Part shown: positions 1-10,880 of the stretch, one piece after another | Position numbering within the stretch: position 1 is the first letter of the stretch | How the letters are laid out: every line of letters begins with the position of its first letter | From: Straminergon stramineum | Taxonomy: Eukaryota > Streptophyta > Bryopsida > Hypnales > Calliergonaceae | Length of the DNA: 64,000 nucleotides | NCBI GenBank assembly: GCA_963920665.1 | Contig: OY987267.1 | Coordinates: 13,764,001 to 13,828,000 of the forward strand | Direction: 5' to 3' | Translations under genes and position numbers: made by a program | The notes under the pieces: generated by a model | What the model saw: the letters and a program-made list of their open reading frames with translations, nothing else | Told to the model about the DNA's origin: nothing | Databases searched by the model: none

Positions 1-727
1 CCTTTAGTGGCTACATGCGTGAACCTTGAGTATTTACTATTTACTACATTCATCCACCCTTCTTACCTTACTAGTTGTAGACCACCTAAACTCCCAAACG
101 AGTTTTTTGAGCCTTACATTCGACAATCATTGATGGCCACTGGAGTTAACAATGCCAGGGCATTGCCTATCTCCACTGCTACACAGACCGCTAGGGCATT
201 ACAGAAGGATGCCAAAGACAAACATCGCAGGCGTAGGGGCACTATTCATCGAAAGCGATTGCACGTGCTCAATAGTGACACCCACCTTGCTTTTAAGGGT
301 TGAAATGAAGAACCAAAGCCTTAGACAATACAAACCTATGAAGACTACATCAAGTGGTGCCACATCGGCAAGTTCTTTCCTTTATGGCGTCATCATTATA
401 ATCGGCACACCAATAAGGCCAACTTGAAGTATTGCAAGAATCCAACTTTCCTTCAAAGATGCCTCGAATTGTAGCAAGTCTTCTACAAAACCGCCTTTGT
501 AGATAGGATCGAGGTCCCCCTCTTTCTTGCTAGAAGAGTATATGATGCGGACGCTCTAAACAAAGAGGTTGATCGAAGCACAATCAAAGGAAGTACGTAT
601 GTAACTCACCCAGAGAGTGGTTTCATCCCAAGAGGAGTTCTACCTTTTTCCAAAGGGGGACTTGGTCCTATTCGAAGCGCATACAAAACGCAAACCCTTG
701 TCTGTGATCGCCCCTCTGGATTGGAAG
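1..727. other. Unassigned sequence with broken ORFs
   Basis: Moderately GC-rich sequence with short open stretches (for example 7-303 on +) that change frame repeatedly and match no family I recognise. It runs into a GC-rich minisatellite. It may be a decayed mobile-element coding region, but nothing diagnostic is visible. Confidence 0.3.
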
Positions 728-1325
728 GCATGCCCCCACCTATGGTCTCCCAAGACCTGAAGTCGCCCCCCATTCTACCAAATTAGGCTCAACAACAACA
801 AGATTTGAACTCACCTCCACCCACAGTCACCCAAAACCTGAACTTGCCCCCCACTCGAAGTCGCCCCCCATTCCACTAAATTGGACTCAACAACAACAAG
901 ATTTGAACTCGCCCCCACCTGCAGTGGCCCAAGACCTGAACTCGCCCCCCACCTAAATTCACCCTCCATTCCACCAAATTCGGCTTGACAACAACAAGAA
1001 AGGCCATATTCGTTATATTGAGACCTTTCACAGTCTCAATTTTATCCTCGACTCAAGAATAAACCGTTTTATCTCTTTACTGGTATTTTTTTTATAAATA
1101 GGTAACAACACCAACTTTTAGAATTTCATTATAGGATCACTATTTGAGCATTATTTATTATTGGTTTCAATTCCTAATTTTTTAAATGAATTTTCCAATA
1201 ACTAGCATTCTGTCTCAAAATCTACGAAAACTCTCAATATAACAAATATGGCCTTAAGACTTGAACTTGCCGCCACCCACAATCGCCCAGGACCTGAACT
1301 CGCCCCCCACCCACAGTCGCCTCTA
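728..1325 (+). repeat. Dispersed C-rich minisatellite (CTCGCCCCCCAC type)
   Basis: Imperfect repeats built on 'GACCTGAACTCGCCCCC' and 'CACAGTCGCC' occur at about 728-975 and again at 1258-1325, separated by AT-rich sequence. Related C-rich repeats with the same 'ACCYGCAGTYGCCCC' flavour recur at 10519-10880 and 13547-13672, so this is a dispersed family rather than one local array. Function is unknown. Confidence 0.6.
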
Positions 1326-1532
1326 TCTTAAAGTCACGTCAGTCCAAGAACCAACATAGCAAAAGATGTGAGCCATCTCCAATTCTAATGAAGTCAGGCT
1401 TAATTGCATTTTCCATACACTATAATTGACATGTCCTTCAATGCTCATAGTTAGTTAATACTACAGAATCAGTCTATAAATACAAAAAATTTAGTATGAC
1501 TAATTAGACAAATTGAAGAGGGTTTTCCAAAT

Positions 1533-1564
1533 CCTAAACCCTAACCCTATACCCTAAACCCTAT
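1533..1564 (-). repeat. Interstitial telomere-like repeat (CCCTAAA strand)
   Basis: About four degenerate CCCTAAA units (CCTAAACCCTAACCCTATACC...). The plant telomere repeat is TTTAGGG. The tract is short and interstitial. A second tract in the opposite orientation lies at 4351-4385. Confidence 0.6.
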
Positions 1565-1822
1565 AGAAAAACCATGGACCTTCTCCATGTATGCCACTCC
1601 AAAAGTAATGTACTTCTATTTTTTAGAATGGATAAAATGACAAACACATGTGAGTTGCTTTTTATTATATGTTGTAAAAAGGTTTGAACTCCTAAACCTT
1701 GTACTTGTAAGATATAAACCATTCAAAGTGTCATTTCCTAACTTTTTAATCTTCAATAAATTCAATATTCATTCACCCCTTCAAATGTGTTTTAAATCCC
1801 CTTGATGTATCAAGGGGAGGAC

Positions 1823-1830
1823 TATATTGA
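1823..1830. repeat. Left 8-bp target-site duplication of the hAT-like element
   Basis: TATATTGA lies immediately before the element end CAAGGTTGAC. The identical octamer follows the other end at 5766-5773. Eight-base duplications are characteristic of hAT transposons. Confidence 0.8.
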
Positions 1831-2102
1831 CAAGGTTGACAGGACGTTCAGACATCCCAGACGTCCGGACGTCCGGACGCGGGGTCCACAACGTCCGATG
1901 ACAAGCGGATTAGTGGACGTTCCCGCCGTCCACTGCTGCCCGTCCGCCCCGCTCGTCCGCGACCCCGTCCGCGACCCCGTCCGCCACCCCATCCGCCATC
2001 CCGTCCGCCCACTCCGTCCGCCAAGCAGACGGGCGGACGCTCACTATGTAGTCGCAGCAACTTTCACTTGTAAATTTTGAATTCTTTTTTTAGAATTTTG
2101 GA

Positions 2103-2161
2103 GCGTGTAATATATCGTTGGAAAGGTCTTGGAAATACCTTTCCAATGGTGTATCACACGC
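2103..2161. repeat. 59-nt hairpin in subterminal unit 1
   Basis: Inverted arms GCGTGTAATATATCG... and its near complement ...GTGTATCACACGC enclose the loop CTTGGAAAT. This is the diverged copy of the motif found in all five spacers. Confidence 0.65.
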
Positions 2162-2378
2162 CCCCAAAATCAAAAATCTCTAATCGAAAATGTCAAAAGA
2201 AGTTTGTTGCTTCAAAACATGGGCGTCCGCCTTGGTGTCCGCCCATCCGCCCTCCCGTCCGCCCGCCTCCCATCTGCCAAGCAGACGGGCGGACGGGCGA
2301 TCAGCTAGGCGGACGCTCACTATGTAGTCGCAGCAACTTTCACTTGTAATTTTTGAATTCGTTTTTTAGAATTTTGGA

Positions 2379-2437
2379 GCGTGTAATATACCATTGGAAA
2401 GGTCTTGGAAATACCTTTCCAATGGTATATCACACGC
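2379..2437. repeat. 59-nt hairpin in subterminal unit 2
   Basis: Left arm GCGTGTAATATACCATTGG continues through AAAGGT. The right arm is its reverse complement with 24 of 25 positions paired, around the 9-nt loop CTTGGAAAT. This is the best-preserved copy. Confidence 0.8.
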
Positions 2438-4350
2438 CCCAAAAATCAAAAATCTCTAATCGAAAATGTAATAAGAAGTTTGTTACTTCAAAACATGGGC
2501 GTCCGCCTTATTGTTCGCCCTCTTGTTCGCTAGGCGGACAGGCGGACGGGCGGACAGCAAATGTGGATGGGCGGACGGCGAACGGGGAGGAAAGGCAGGA
2601 GGGAAAGGCGGGCACAAGGGGCCATTGGTGGAATTCAATCTATGGTGGACTGGCGGACGGGCGGACGGGGAGGAAGGCGGGAGCAAGAGTTGGATGCGAG
2701 AGTCAAGTGTTTTCAATTTGGTGGAGGTCGGCCCACAACGGACGGATGGACAAGGGAGAAGGTGAGAGGGAGAGTTGTTTTTAACTTTGTAGAAGTAGGC
2801 GGATGAGCGGACGAGTAGAGCATGCAATGCATGGTGAATGAAGAAAGCTATAGAAATGATGTCTTTAATATGTTATATAGTGAGGCACTAAATCAATACA
2901 ACTATGAAAAGTGTCACCAAATAGCCTCTTCTTTGGAAAATCATTTGATTTGTAAACAAAAAATTCAAATGGATGTGTAATTAAAAGGAATTTAGTTTTA
3001 CATTGGTGTTTTTTTACAAGTTTGCCATATCAACAATACTTTTTGGCTAATAGCAAAAGATATTCAAAGTCAAAATTGTAACAATTTAATTGGATTCAAT
3101 TTCTAATTGATTTCTATGCCTTTGAAGGAAAGTAATTAATTCCTAAAGTCTCAAAGGCCCTACACTCTTATAGAGGACTCTTGTGAAATATGATCTCAAT
3201 GAAATGATTTATTTTTGAATTTTTATCCAAGATTCTTCGCTTATTAGCTAGATTTTTCAATAGAAAATATTATAAAATTAAAATCGTTAGTGCCAAAATT
3301 TAAAGTGAAGAAAATGAAAGCCCAAGAATCAAGTATAGCAAGACAAAAGAAAAGATTTTTTTTCTTTAAATACAAATATCATGCAATGTATGCACTTAAT
3401 GTTATCAAGATGATAACATTGCTCCCATACATTTTTATACTAATCTAGTACAAATTCCTATGGTTAGATATAAAGTTAATTTATAAAGTTTTTTGCTCTT
3501 CACAATAGAAATGACAATTTTGAATGATATTCGATAGAAAAAAAAGGCTTAGGACTTTGCGGGTTCAAGATTTAAAAAAATCCTAGGCCTACACAACTAC
3601 ATAAGCAATTAAATCAATATTGTAAATTTATAATCTACAAGATATGATATTATGAACCTTCTCGTAAAATCATTTGCGAAAAAGTCTTGAGATGAAACGG
3701 GCTTGTAATCATTGGAGTATGACCTACTTATCTCAATTGTTGTATTTGAATTTTGAAAGCTCATCATATTTGAAGGTCAATCACATTTTACACTACCTAA
3801 GCCCTAATATTTTAGGGTTGTGATAAATTTATTGATGGTTTACAATTTAGGGTGCACACATGTATATATAAGTATAAGCATGTATGATAAGAACCTCCAT
3901 TTCATTTTTATTGTATAAATGCTTACTTTAATGTAGTCCACATCATATCATATAAAATTATATTAAAGTACTTAAATCATTTTGAGCATCATCCCATAAA
4001 TGTTGTAATAGAATAATGAGATAATATAAATTCTTTTAGAATATTTACGTTGGTGTTTTACACTATCAATGCATTCTATAACAAAAATTGATGAAATACT
4101 CTAGGTTATAATCCAATGATCCACAATTGTGTTGTAGCCCATAATAAAGTAAATCTTAAGAACAATTGAAACCTAAATGACAAAGATAGTAAGATCTACA
4201 TATGCATCACATTGTCATGATTGCATTCTAAACTTCAAATATTAAAAAATAAAACATATTTCACACATCACACCACTACTTTTGAAAACTCCTACAACGT
4301 TATAAGTTAATATGTACAATTGAGGGATCTACAATTCAGATTTTTTTTGT

Positions 4351-4385
4351 AGGGTATAGGGTTTAGGGTTTAAGGTATAGGGTTT
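4351..4385 (+). repeat. Interstitial telomere-like repeat (TTTAGGG strand)
   Basis: Degenerate AGGGTATAGGGTTTAGGG tract in the orientation opposite to 1533-1564. It lies within the AT-rich core of the hAT-like element, whereas the other tract lies outside it. Confidence 0.6.
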
Positions 4386-4533
4386 GGAAAGCATGTTTAA
4401 ATGTGGGGAGGAAAACCTGGAATTATTCTTTTCTTACATTAATATTGCATTGGATACTTGTCGTATTAAAGAGTCTTTTTTTGGAAATTAAGCTGCAGTT
4501 CTGCACTTTTCAGAATTAAATGTAATAGAACTG

Positions 4534-5536
4534 CCGGCGGACAGAGGTCAAGTAGGTTAGATAAGGAGGCGGATGGCATGATGTTGGCTCAGAAGGTCGG
4601 GGCGGTCGGCAATGGCGGACGGAAAGGCTCGTGGCGGACGGGAGGGCGGACGGCCAAACACCAAGGCGGACGCTCACTTTTTGAGGCACCAAACTTCTCT
4701 TGGCATTTCCGGTTGGAGATTTTGGTGTTTCAAGGCGTGTGATATACCATTGGAAAGGTATTTCCAAGACCTTTCCAACAGTATATTACGTGCCCCAAAA
4801 TTTTAAAAATCCAATTTGGAAATTTGAACTAAAAGTTGTTGTGACTAGATAGTGAGTGTCCGCCCAACTGATTGCCCGTCCGCCCGTCCGCCAAGCGGAC
4901 GGGGGGGGCAGACGGGAGGGCAGACGGCTAGGCGGACAGCCAATTACCAAGGCGGACGCTCACTTTTTGAAGCACCAAACTTCTCTTGGCATTTCCGGTT
5001 GGAGATTTTGGTGTTTCAAGGCGTGTGATATACCATTGAAAAGGTATTTCCAAGACCTTTCCAATAGTATATTGCGCGCCCCAAAATTTTAAAAAACCAA
5101 TTTGGAAATTTGAACTAAAAGTTGTTGGTACTACATAGTGAGCGTCCGCCCAGCTGATTGCCCGTCCACCCATCCGCCTGTCTGCCCGTCCCCTTGGCGG
5201 ATGGGGGGGGGCGGATGGGAGGGCGGACGGCCAAACACCAAGGCGGACGCTCACTTTTTGAAGCACCAAACTTCTCTTGGCATTTCCAATTGGAGATTTT
5301 GGTGTTTCAAGGCGTGTGATATACCATTGGAAAGGTATTTCCAAGACCTTTCCAATAGTATATTACACGCCCCAAAATTTTAAAAAACCAATTTGGAAAT
5401 TTGAACTAAAAGTTGTTGGTACTACATAGTGAGTGTCCGCCCAGCTGATTGCCCGTCCGCCCATCCGCCCAACCCGTCCGCCCTCCACCGTCCGCCCCGC
5501 CCATCCGCCGTGACCGCACCGTCCGCTTGTGGACGG
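4534..5536 (-). repeat. Right subterminal array: inverted GGCGGACG blocks and spacers
   Basis: Three ~205-bp AT-rich spacers (about 4662-4867, 4948-5155, 5240-5445) are separated by GGCGGACG/CGTCCGCC blocks. The spacers are reverse-complement homologues of those in the left array, so the two arrays form a very long, imperfect inverted repeat. Their 59-nt hairpins lie at 4735-4793, 5021-5079 and 5312-5370. The array runs into the assembly gap. Confidence 0.8.
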
Positions 5537-5736
5537 NNNNNNNNNNNNNNNNNNNNNNNNNNNNNNNNNNNNNNNNNNNNNNNNNNNNNNNNNNNNNNNN
5601 NNNNNNNNNNNNNNNNNNNNNNNNNNNNNNNNNNNNNNNNNNNNNNNNNNNNNNNNNNNNNNNNNNNNNNNNNNNNNNNNNNNNNNNNNNNNNNNNNNNN
5701 NNNNNNNNNNNNNNNNNNNNNNNNNNNNNNNNNNNN
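5537..5736. other. Assembly gap of exactly 200 N
   Basis: Unknown bases directly inside the right end of the hAT-like element. The break falls in the GC-rich repeat, which plausibly defeated assembly. All ORFs drawn across it are artefacts. Confidence 1.
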
Positions 5737-5765
5737 TGGGCAGACGTTCGGATTTGTCAACCCTG

Positions 5766-5773
5766 TATATTGA
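5766..5773. repeat. Right 8-bp target-site duplication of the hAT-like element
   Basis: TATATTGA, identical to 1823-1830, directly follows the terminal CCCTG. Confidence 0.8.
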
Positions 5774-5799
5774 AATTCCTATGTTGGAGGATGGAAAAT

Positions 5800-6260
5800 G
5801 AATGATGAGAAGGGCTTCCCCAAGTCTCCATTTCTTAAACCACTTCTTATGTAGATAAAAAGATTTCTTCTTCATGCATCCCACGGTGTTAGAATTTTTT
5901 TTGTACATGGTTTCTCCCAAAAGGGAAGGTCTCCTCTCAATGTACTCCCTCCAAAAATTAAATAGGAAATGGTCACGTTGAATTTGACATGACCATGAGG
6001 AAAAAAAATGTCAAGGAGAAGAGCTTCCCCAAGTCTCCATTTCTTAAACCACTTCTTATGTAAATAAAAAAATTTCTTCTTCATGCATTCCATGGTGTTA
6101 GTATTTTTTTTGTACATGGTTTCCCCCAAAAGGGAAGGTCTCCTTTCAATGTACTCCCCCCAAAAATCAAAATAGGAAATGGTCACATTGAATTTGACAT
6201 GACCACAAGGATGGATGAAGGAGAAATGAAATGTTAGGAAAAAGGGCTTTTCCAAATCTC
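5800..6260. repeat. Tandem duplication, ~211-bp unit, about 2.2 copies
   Basis: The block starting GAGAAGGGCTTCCCCAAGTC at about 5806 repeats at about 6017, and a partial third copy begins near 6238. Each contains AAACCACTTCTTATGTA and CCAAAAGGGAAGGTCTCC. Minus-strand ORFs here simply repeat the same peptide in shifted frames and look non-coding. Confidence 0.75.
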
Positions 6261-7104
6261 CACTTCCTAAACCAATTTGCTTTCTTTATTACTTAATTAA
6301 CTTTTGATCACTTAGTATTGAATGCAAGGTTGCTATTTTGTGAGCTTGTGAGCCTGTGAGCATACAACTTTTTAGAGATTCCATCTAAAATTTTGGTTAA
6401 AATTTCCTATTTTTAATAAATTTTATTAATACCTATTACCGTGAACCTATTATCGTGGTCCCTTGAACAACCTTGATGTGCCGTTCATTGGACTTCACTA
6501 GATTTTAAGAAGAAAAAAACTGACAATTAATTAGGATTATTTTGAAATCAAATATGGTTGTTCCATTGAAAATTATTTTTTTATGATCACTCCCCTCTTG
6601 CTACTTGGTACCCCTCAGCGCCGAGGGGAGACCTCCTATCATGAATTTTGAAAAAAAACCACTTTTCTGGAACATCCCACTTACTAGGCATTTATCAGAT
6701 TCTCTTCTAGTAAACCATTGTTTCACATGCACTAACTTAGCTTCAACAATACTTTTCACTCTCCATTTTAACCATTGTTCCATACTCAGATAAAACTATA
6801 GTATGGTAGTATGGTTTTTCAGTATAGTATTCATTGCCATAACCAAAAACCTTAGACACATAATAGACATATATGCACTATTTCATTTCCATTATTCAAG
6901 TAATGGTCATCAAAGTATATTTTTGGCAAGGCCATACTTATATCTAGACTTCCTTTACCAAAATCCCCAAGTCATGTGAAAACATACATCTCAAAATATT
7001 TACAAAAATGTATTGTCTTAACACATTGGACTAGAAATTCATCAAATACTGGTATATAGTATCCAAAATCTCTCCAAAATTCTCCGAGAGGTCGTGGGCC
7101 TCAC

Positions 7105-7177
7105 CTGTGCCCATCCCAAGAACAAAACAAACCAATGTAATGTTAGTGAGGATGCAACAGGCATCTTCAGCGCACCA
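7105..7177 (-). pseudogene. Exon-like fragment, copy 1, inside the MULE-like element
   Basis: Minus-strand segment ending in a consensus-like 5' splice site (GGCACAG|GTGAGG). It aligns with the exon-like segment at 8680-8748: both encode a Glu-Asp near the start followed by a hydrophobic stretch. This copy lacks an AG at the acceptor position and is 4 bases longer, so its frame is broken. I do not recognise the source gene. Confidence 0.35.
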
Positions 7178-8578
7178 CGCATGTTATAGCTTTCACTTAG
7201 AAAATCAAAGATAAACATTGGTCATATACTATAACCATTAGCAAAATCAAAACCTGTGTGGAAGTAATATTGGATTGTGATGATGCCATATTTTCCTCTT
7301 CAAAGTCGCAGCAGCAAAACACGTAAACAACTTGCCCAACAAAGAATTTTGATTCCCAATCTGTAGTGTAGCACTAGAAGCTCAAACACATTAGCACAGT
7401 TTCAAAACTAAGTTCCGTTCTGTATTCTCTTAACTCAGCCCCAACTCCAATAGAGTGACCGTTCCAAAGGGAGCTCATTCATAATTTCTGACGGTAATGG
7501 GTGTCATACGTTAAGGAGTGCCAGACTTTTAATTCCTATAGCCGTCATCTCAACCAATGTGGTTTATTTGACTGGTTTGTCTGCATGTTAATTGCCCATC
7601 TGGCTAATTAACTTCATGCTGATCCATCAAGGTTATTTGGATCCATATTTAATTCAGATATTATACCACTCATAAGAGATATTGGCCATCTGTTCTCTTT
7701 GTTGTTTATTTGTTTCATTTGCTAACTGTGCTTACAAAAATTGGTACATAGGCTTGAATATATCCTTTCATCAATAACCAAAAAAATGCAGTGATAAATT
7801 AAATACCTCCATATTTTAGAATAATAAAGGGTGGGAGGGTGGGATTTTAACCCATGATAATGGCATGCATTCTGTTTTGTTTTTTTCAAGGGTGCAAGAT
7901 CCTTGAAATATTTCAAAAGGTATTTTATTCCACATCCAATGCTTTCTGCTGTTGTTTGGTCCATGTTTATGTCTGTCATAAAATTAGTAATTTAATACCA
8001 GTATGGTAACTGGTACTAACCAGAGATCTGAAAAAATGTTTTTTTCGGTACTTCCCTGATAGAGTCAGAGTAGATTCTATTTCCCTTTCAAAATTTGTAC
8101 TTATGTATTATAGATAAAGAATATTTTTGTTAAGAACAAAAATATGAACTTATAGAGAGACTATGATGTAAAAAATCAACTTAAAAAGAGAATATGTTGT
8201 GAAAAACATCCATAGACGTCTGCACAGGTTTGTAATATGACACCAAAACTGGAGATCAAAGAACAATGATCTATTCCAAGTAGTTATAAAAAAGGAATTA
8301 AAGTACATCAATAACTGAGAAACAAGTTACAAGTGTAACTATATTGAAACGATATGGTTTCAACAAAAACACCCATCTTGCCAATATATTTTTATAAAAA
8401 AACCGGGAAGAAAGACCATCCAGCTAGTAAGTCGGCCAATAAGGAAGAGCCAGACTGGTGTAACCAAGGTCGAAATGCCAGTACCCTTGCAACCAGATGG
8501 ATCTCCAGTGACCCACAATCAACAGAAGTGAACTAAGTAGAGACGTGTATAAATGACTTTTTGAGCAAAACTCGAAAT

Positions 8579-8632
8579 GGGATTTGAACACAAAACGTTG
8601 CCAACAACTAGTATCTTCAACCACTTGTAGAG
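8579..8632 (-). repeat. Possible tRNA-derived SINE head
   Basis: On the minus strand, AAGTGGTTGAAGATACTAG followed about 20 bases later by GTGTTCAAATCCC resembles the A and B boxes of a tRNA-type RNA polymerase III promoter. No convincing cloverleaf is present. This is a weak call. Confidence 0.3.
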
Positions 8633-8679
8633 TGAAATAGGAATTTCTGAAAAAATTCCCAAGAGGTGGTAGTCCTCAC

Positions 8680-8748
8680 CTGTACCCATGTAAACCAGCA
8701 AACAATTAGTGTGCCAATTAACGTGTACGAGGTGTCTTCAGAATACCA
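8680..8748 (-). pseudogene. Exon-like fragment, copy 2, inside the MULE-like element
   Basis: A 69-bp open segment (23 codons) bounded by an acceptor (AACAAGTAG|TGG) and a donor (GTACAG|GTGAGG), encoding WYSEDTSYTLIGTLIVCWFT and three more residues: a short acidic patch followed by a membrane-like stretch. Homologous to 7105-7177. It could be a captured host exon; the parent family is not recognisable from this length. Confidence 0.4.
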
Positions 8749-9491
8749 CTACTTGTTATCGTAAAATCACAAGAAAATAATTTCAATCCTACTCACAACC
8801 AACGTTAAAACGTGTAAGCAAATCCAAAACAAACCATAGTTTTGTCACGGATTTTAAACAACACCTGTTGACCGCTGTTCTGGGAACCAAGCACCATGTT
8901 TAGCAAATGCAAATCTGAAATGCTAATCTCGAAATATGACCACGTGAAGCCAGCACAACCAAAGTTCTAGTAAAACAGGAAGCAAACATCCAGAATGCCA
9001 AAGGCACAATGACTCCTTTGTAATTTTTCAAAAAAACCACATAGCCCTGGCGGGACATGGAGGCAAGGCGGCTTGGGTGCATTCACGCAGCCAGTGGACA
9101 ACTTTGAAAATCGACTTTAAACCTGTAGTTAAGGCACAAGCCCCAACTAACCGTCAAATGTAGAATATTAATATGGATGAGTGAAAAGAAACAACGTGGT
9201 GTTTCTGACCACCGTGTAAGGAGCATACAGAGGATCAAGGTTTGATCAACCGTCGTCCTTGGATTTAGTCCGTTCAAAAAAATGAATGATGATGGAACTA
9301 TAGCTTGGTTAATTCGTCCCTAATCTAGAAAAATCAGCTTATGTGCACATATGCCAGCATAGTATATGCACATATAAAAAATAAGCTTTTAAAATAGTAT
9401 GATAAAAAAAGTATTTATCCCTATATTTTTCCTTCGAAGCAGCAGTAGACATTTAGCAAAGAATATGTAAGTATACTTAGAATTCATGTCC

Positions 9492-9537
9492 AAAAAAAGA
9501 AAAAAAAAAAAAAAAAAAAAAAACTTTTTTTTTTTTT
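9492..9537. repeat. Poly(A)/poly(T) palindromic tract
   Basis: An A-rich run of about 32 bases, a single C, then 13 T, able to fold back on itself. Low complexity; copy length is prone to assembly error. Confidence 0.8.
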
Positions 9538-10518
9538 CAAAATTTTCCTTGGGAGGGTGGCTCCCCTCGGCACCAAGAGGTACCAAGAACTAAGAGGGGA
9601 GTGATCAATCAAATAACAATTTGATCAAGATAGAAGAGTTTGATACCCAAGAAGTTCTACAAGAAGACGATGATCAACTAATCAACATTAGGGTGAAACT
9701 AAGTTCATTCCTTATACAAATAATCCCTATCAACCAAATATTTTCTTAAAATCTTAACAATCTAAACAATATTTTTCTAAAATGTTAACAAGTCTAATTA
9801 TCAACACATTAAGACATAAGTGAAGGTACTACCCCCAACGGTCCTAGGAAGATCCATGCTACTATAAGATAGTGATCAACAAAAATGAAACTTGGTGAGG
9901 CTAAGTTCTTTTGACACATGTAATGAAATCTTATCAACAATTTAAAAAAAAAATCTAAAAAAATTCAATAATAGTACATCAAGAAAAAATTATTGGTGTA
10001 TTCCCATTGACCTTAGGAGGGTCCATGTTCTTATAGGATAATGATCAACCAATACTCTAAGCAAACTTATTTCCATCTCCATTCATCTTTCACATCAATT
10101 GGATTCTTCATCTTCATAATGTATACTACTAGATTAGACTCAAAATTAGAATTTTCATTTGAATTATATATACCCATGGTAGTAGGTCCACGGTAATAGG
10201 TCCATGGTAGTAGGTACTAAAATTTACTACAAATAATAAATTTTGATCCAAATTTTAAGATGGAATCTATTTTTTGAAATATTAATAAGTTTCTAATGTT
10301 TTTTCAAATTTTTGTGCTCAACGCTCACATAATCCCTGCTCAACGCTCATAGGCTCATGCTCACAGGCTCATGAAATAGCACCGCTGGTATTGAATGCCT
10401 CAATTTTAGGATTTTCTGGAGTTATTCCTCAAAAAAGGGGGGAGTGGTACTTGAAAAGTTTGAACACCTTCCCTCCACTTTGTAAGGGGGGAAAGTCAAA
10501 CTCATGTTACTAGGCACC

Positions 10519-10880
10519 CTTGACCCGCGGTTGCCCTATATGCAATTGCCCCCGTCGTCAAGAAAAGAAAGTCCTTTCTGAATCTTAGACCCACGGTTGC
10601 CCCATACGCAGCCGCCCCCATCATCATGAACTAGAAGACCTCCTGAATCTGAGACTCGTAGTCGCTCCATCACCTGCGTTCGCCCAAGAAATGACTTGTG
10701 GTCGCCCTATATGCAACCACCCCCCTATACCCGCGATCACCCTGCACCCGAGGTCTCCTTCCAAAAACTCTAATTTTTCCTAAATGGTAGTTTCTGGACA
10801 GTGGGACCTAGACCCCCGGTCGCCCAAGAGCCGCATGCACCCTCTTCCCGCATGTGCCTTGGGCGACTTCAGGTACTTAA
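10519..10880 (+). repeat. Dispersed C-rich minisatellite, second location
   Basis: Imperfect units such as GACCCGCGGTTGCCC, ACCCACGGTTGCCCCATACG and ACCTAGACCCCCGGTCGCCC. Same character as 728-1325 and 13547-13672. It lies just upstream of the broken coiled-coil ORF. Confidence 0.6.

Larger units (their letters stand above)
1851..2820 (+). repeat. Left subterminal array: CGTCCGCC minisatellite with AT-rich spacers
   Basis: Blocks of CGTCCGCC/GGCGGACG variants (about 1857-2042, 2220-2330, 2500-2820) alternate with two copies of a ~200-bp AT-rich spacer at about 2035-2235 and 2312-2515. Each spacer carries a 59-nt imperfect palindrome. Several short ORFs run through the array only because it is GC-rich and repetitive; I do not consider them genes. 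Confidence 0.8.
1831..5765. mobile_element. hAT-like non-autonomous DNA transposon with GC-rich subterminal arrays
   Basis: The left end reads CAAGGTTGACAGGACGTTC. The right end, read inwards on the other strand, is CAGGGTTGACAAATCCGAAC. These are imperfect terminal inverted repeats starting with the hAT-type CARGG. The element is flanked by a perfect 8-bp duplication, TATATTGA. Inside each end is a GC-rich array (1851-2820 and 4534-5536) in inverted orientation relative to the other; the middle (2830-4530) is AT-rich with no transposase-like ORF. The 200-N gap is inside the right arm, so true length is uncertain (3,935 bp as drawn). It probably depends on a transposase encoded elsewhere. Confidence 0.75.
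6325..10387. mobile_element. Mutator-like element with long TIRs and 10-bp target duplication
   Basis: The ends are CAAGGTTGCTATTTTGTGAG and, inverted, CAGCGGTGCTATTTCATGAG. Both are flanked by GTATTGAATG (6315-6324 and 10388-10397). Inverted homology continues inwards: the region around 6390-6470 matches about 10180-10300 inverted, and TGATCACTCCCCTCTT at 6582-6597 matches 9597-9612 inverted. Long TIRs with 9-11 bp duplications are typical of MULEs. No MURA/MULE transposase ORF is visible, so it is probably non-autonomous. Two exon-like inserts inside (7105-7177 and 8680-8748) suggest a Pack-MULE. A 247-bp relative lies at 37199-37445. Confidence 0.65.

Noticed and set aside
1802..2827. Arg/Pro/Gly-rich ORFs in the left GC-rich array
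   Set aside because: Repeat-driven translations in several frames on both strands; no conserved frame between repeat units.
5363..5920. ORFs spanning the N gap
   Set aside because: Their continuity is created by unknown bases; flanks are minisatellite and tandem repeat.
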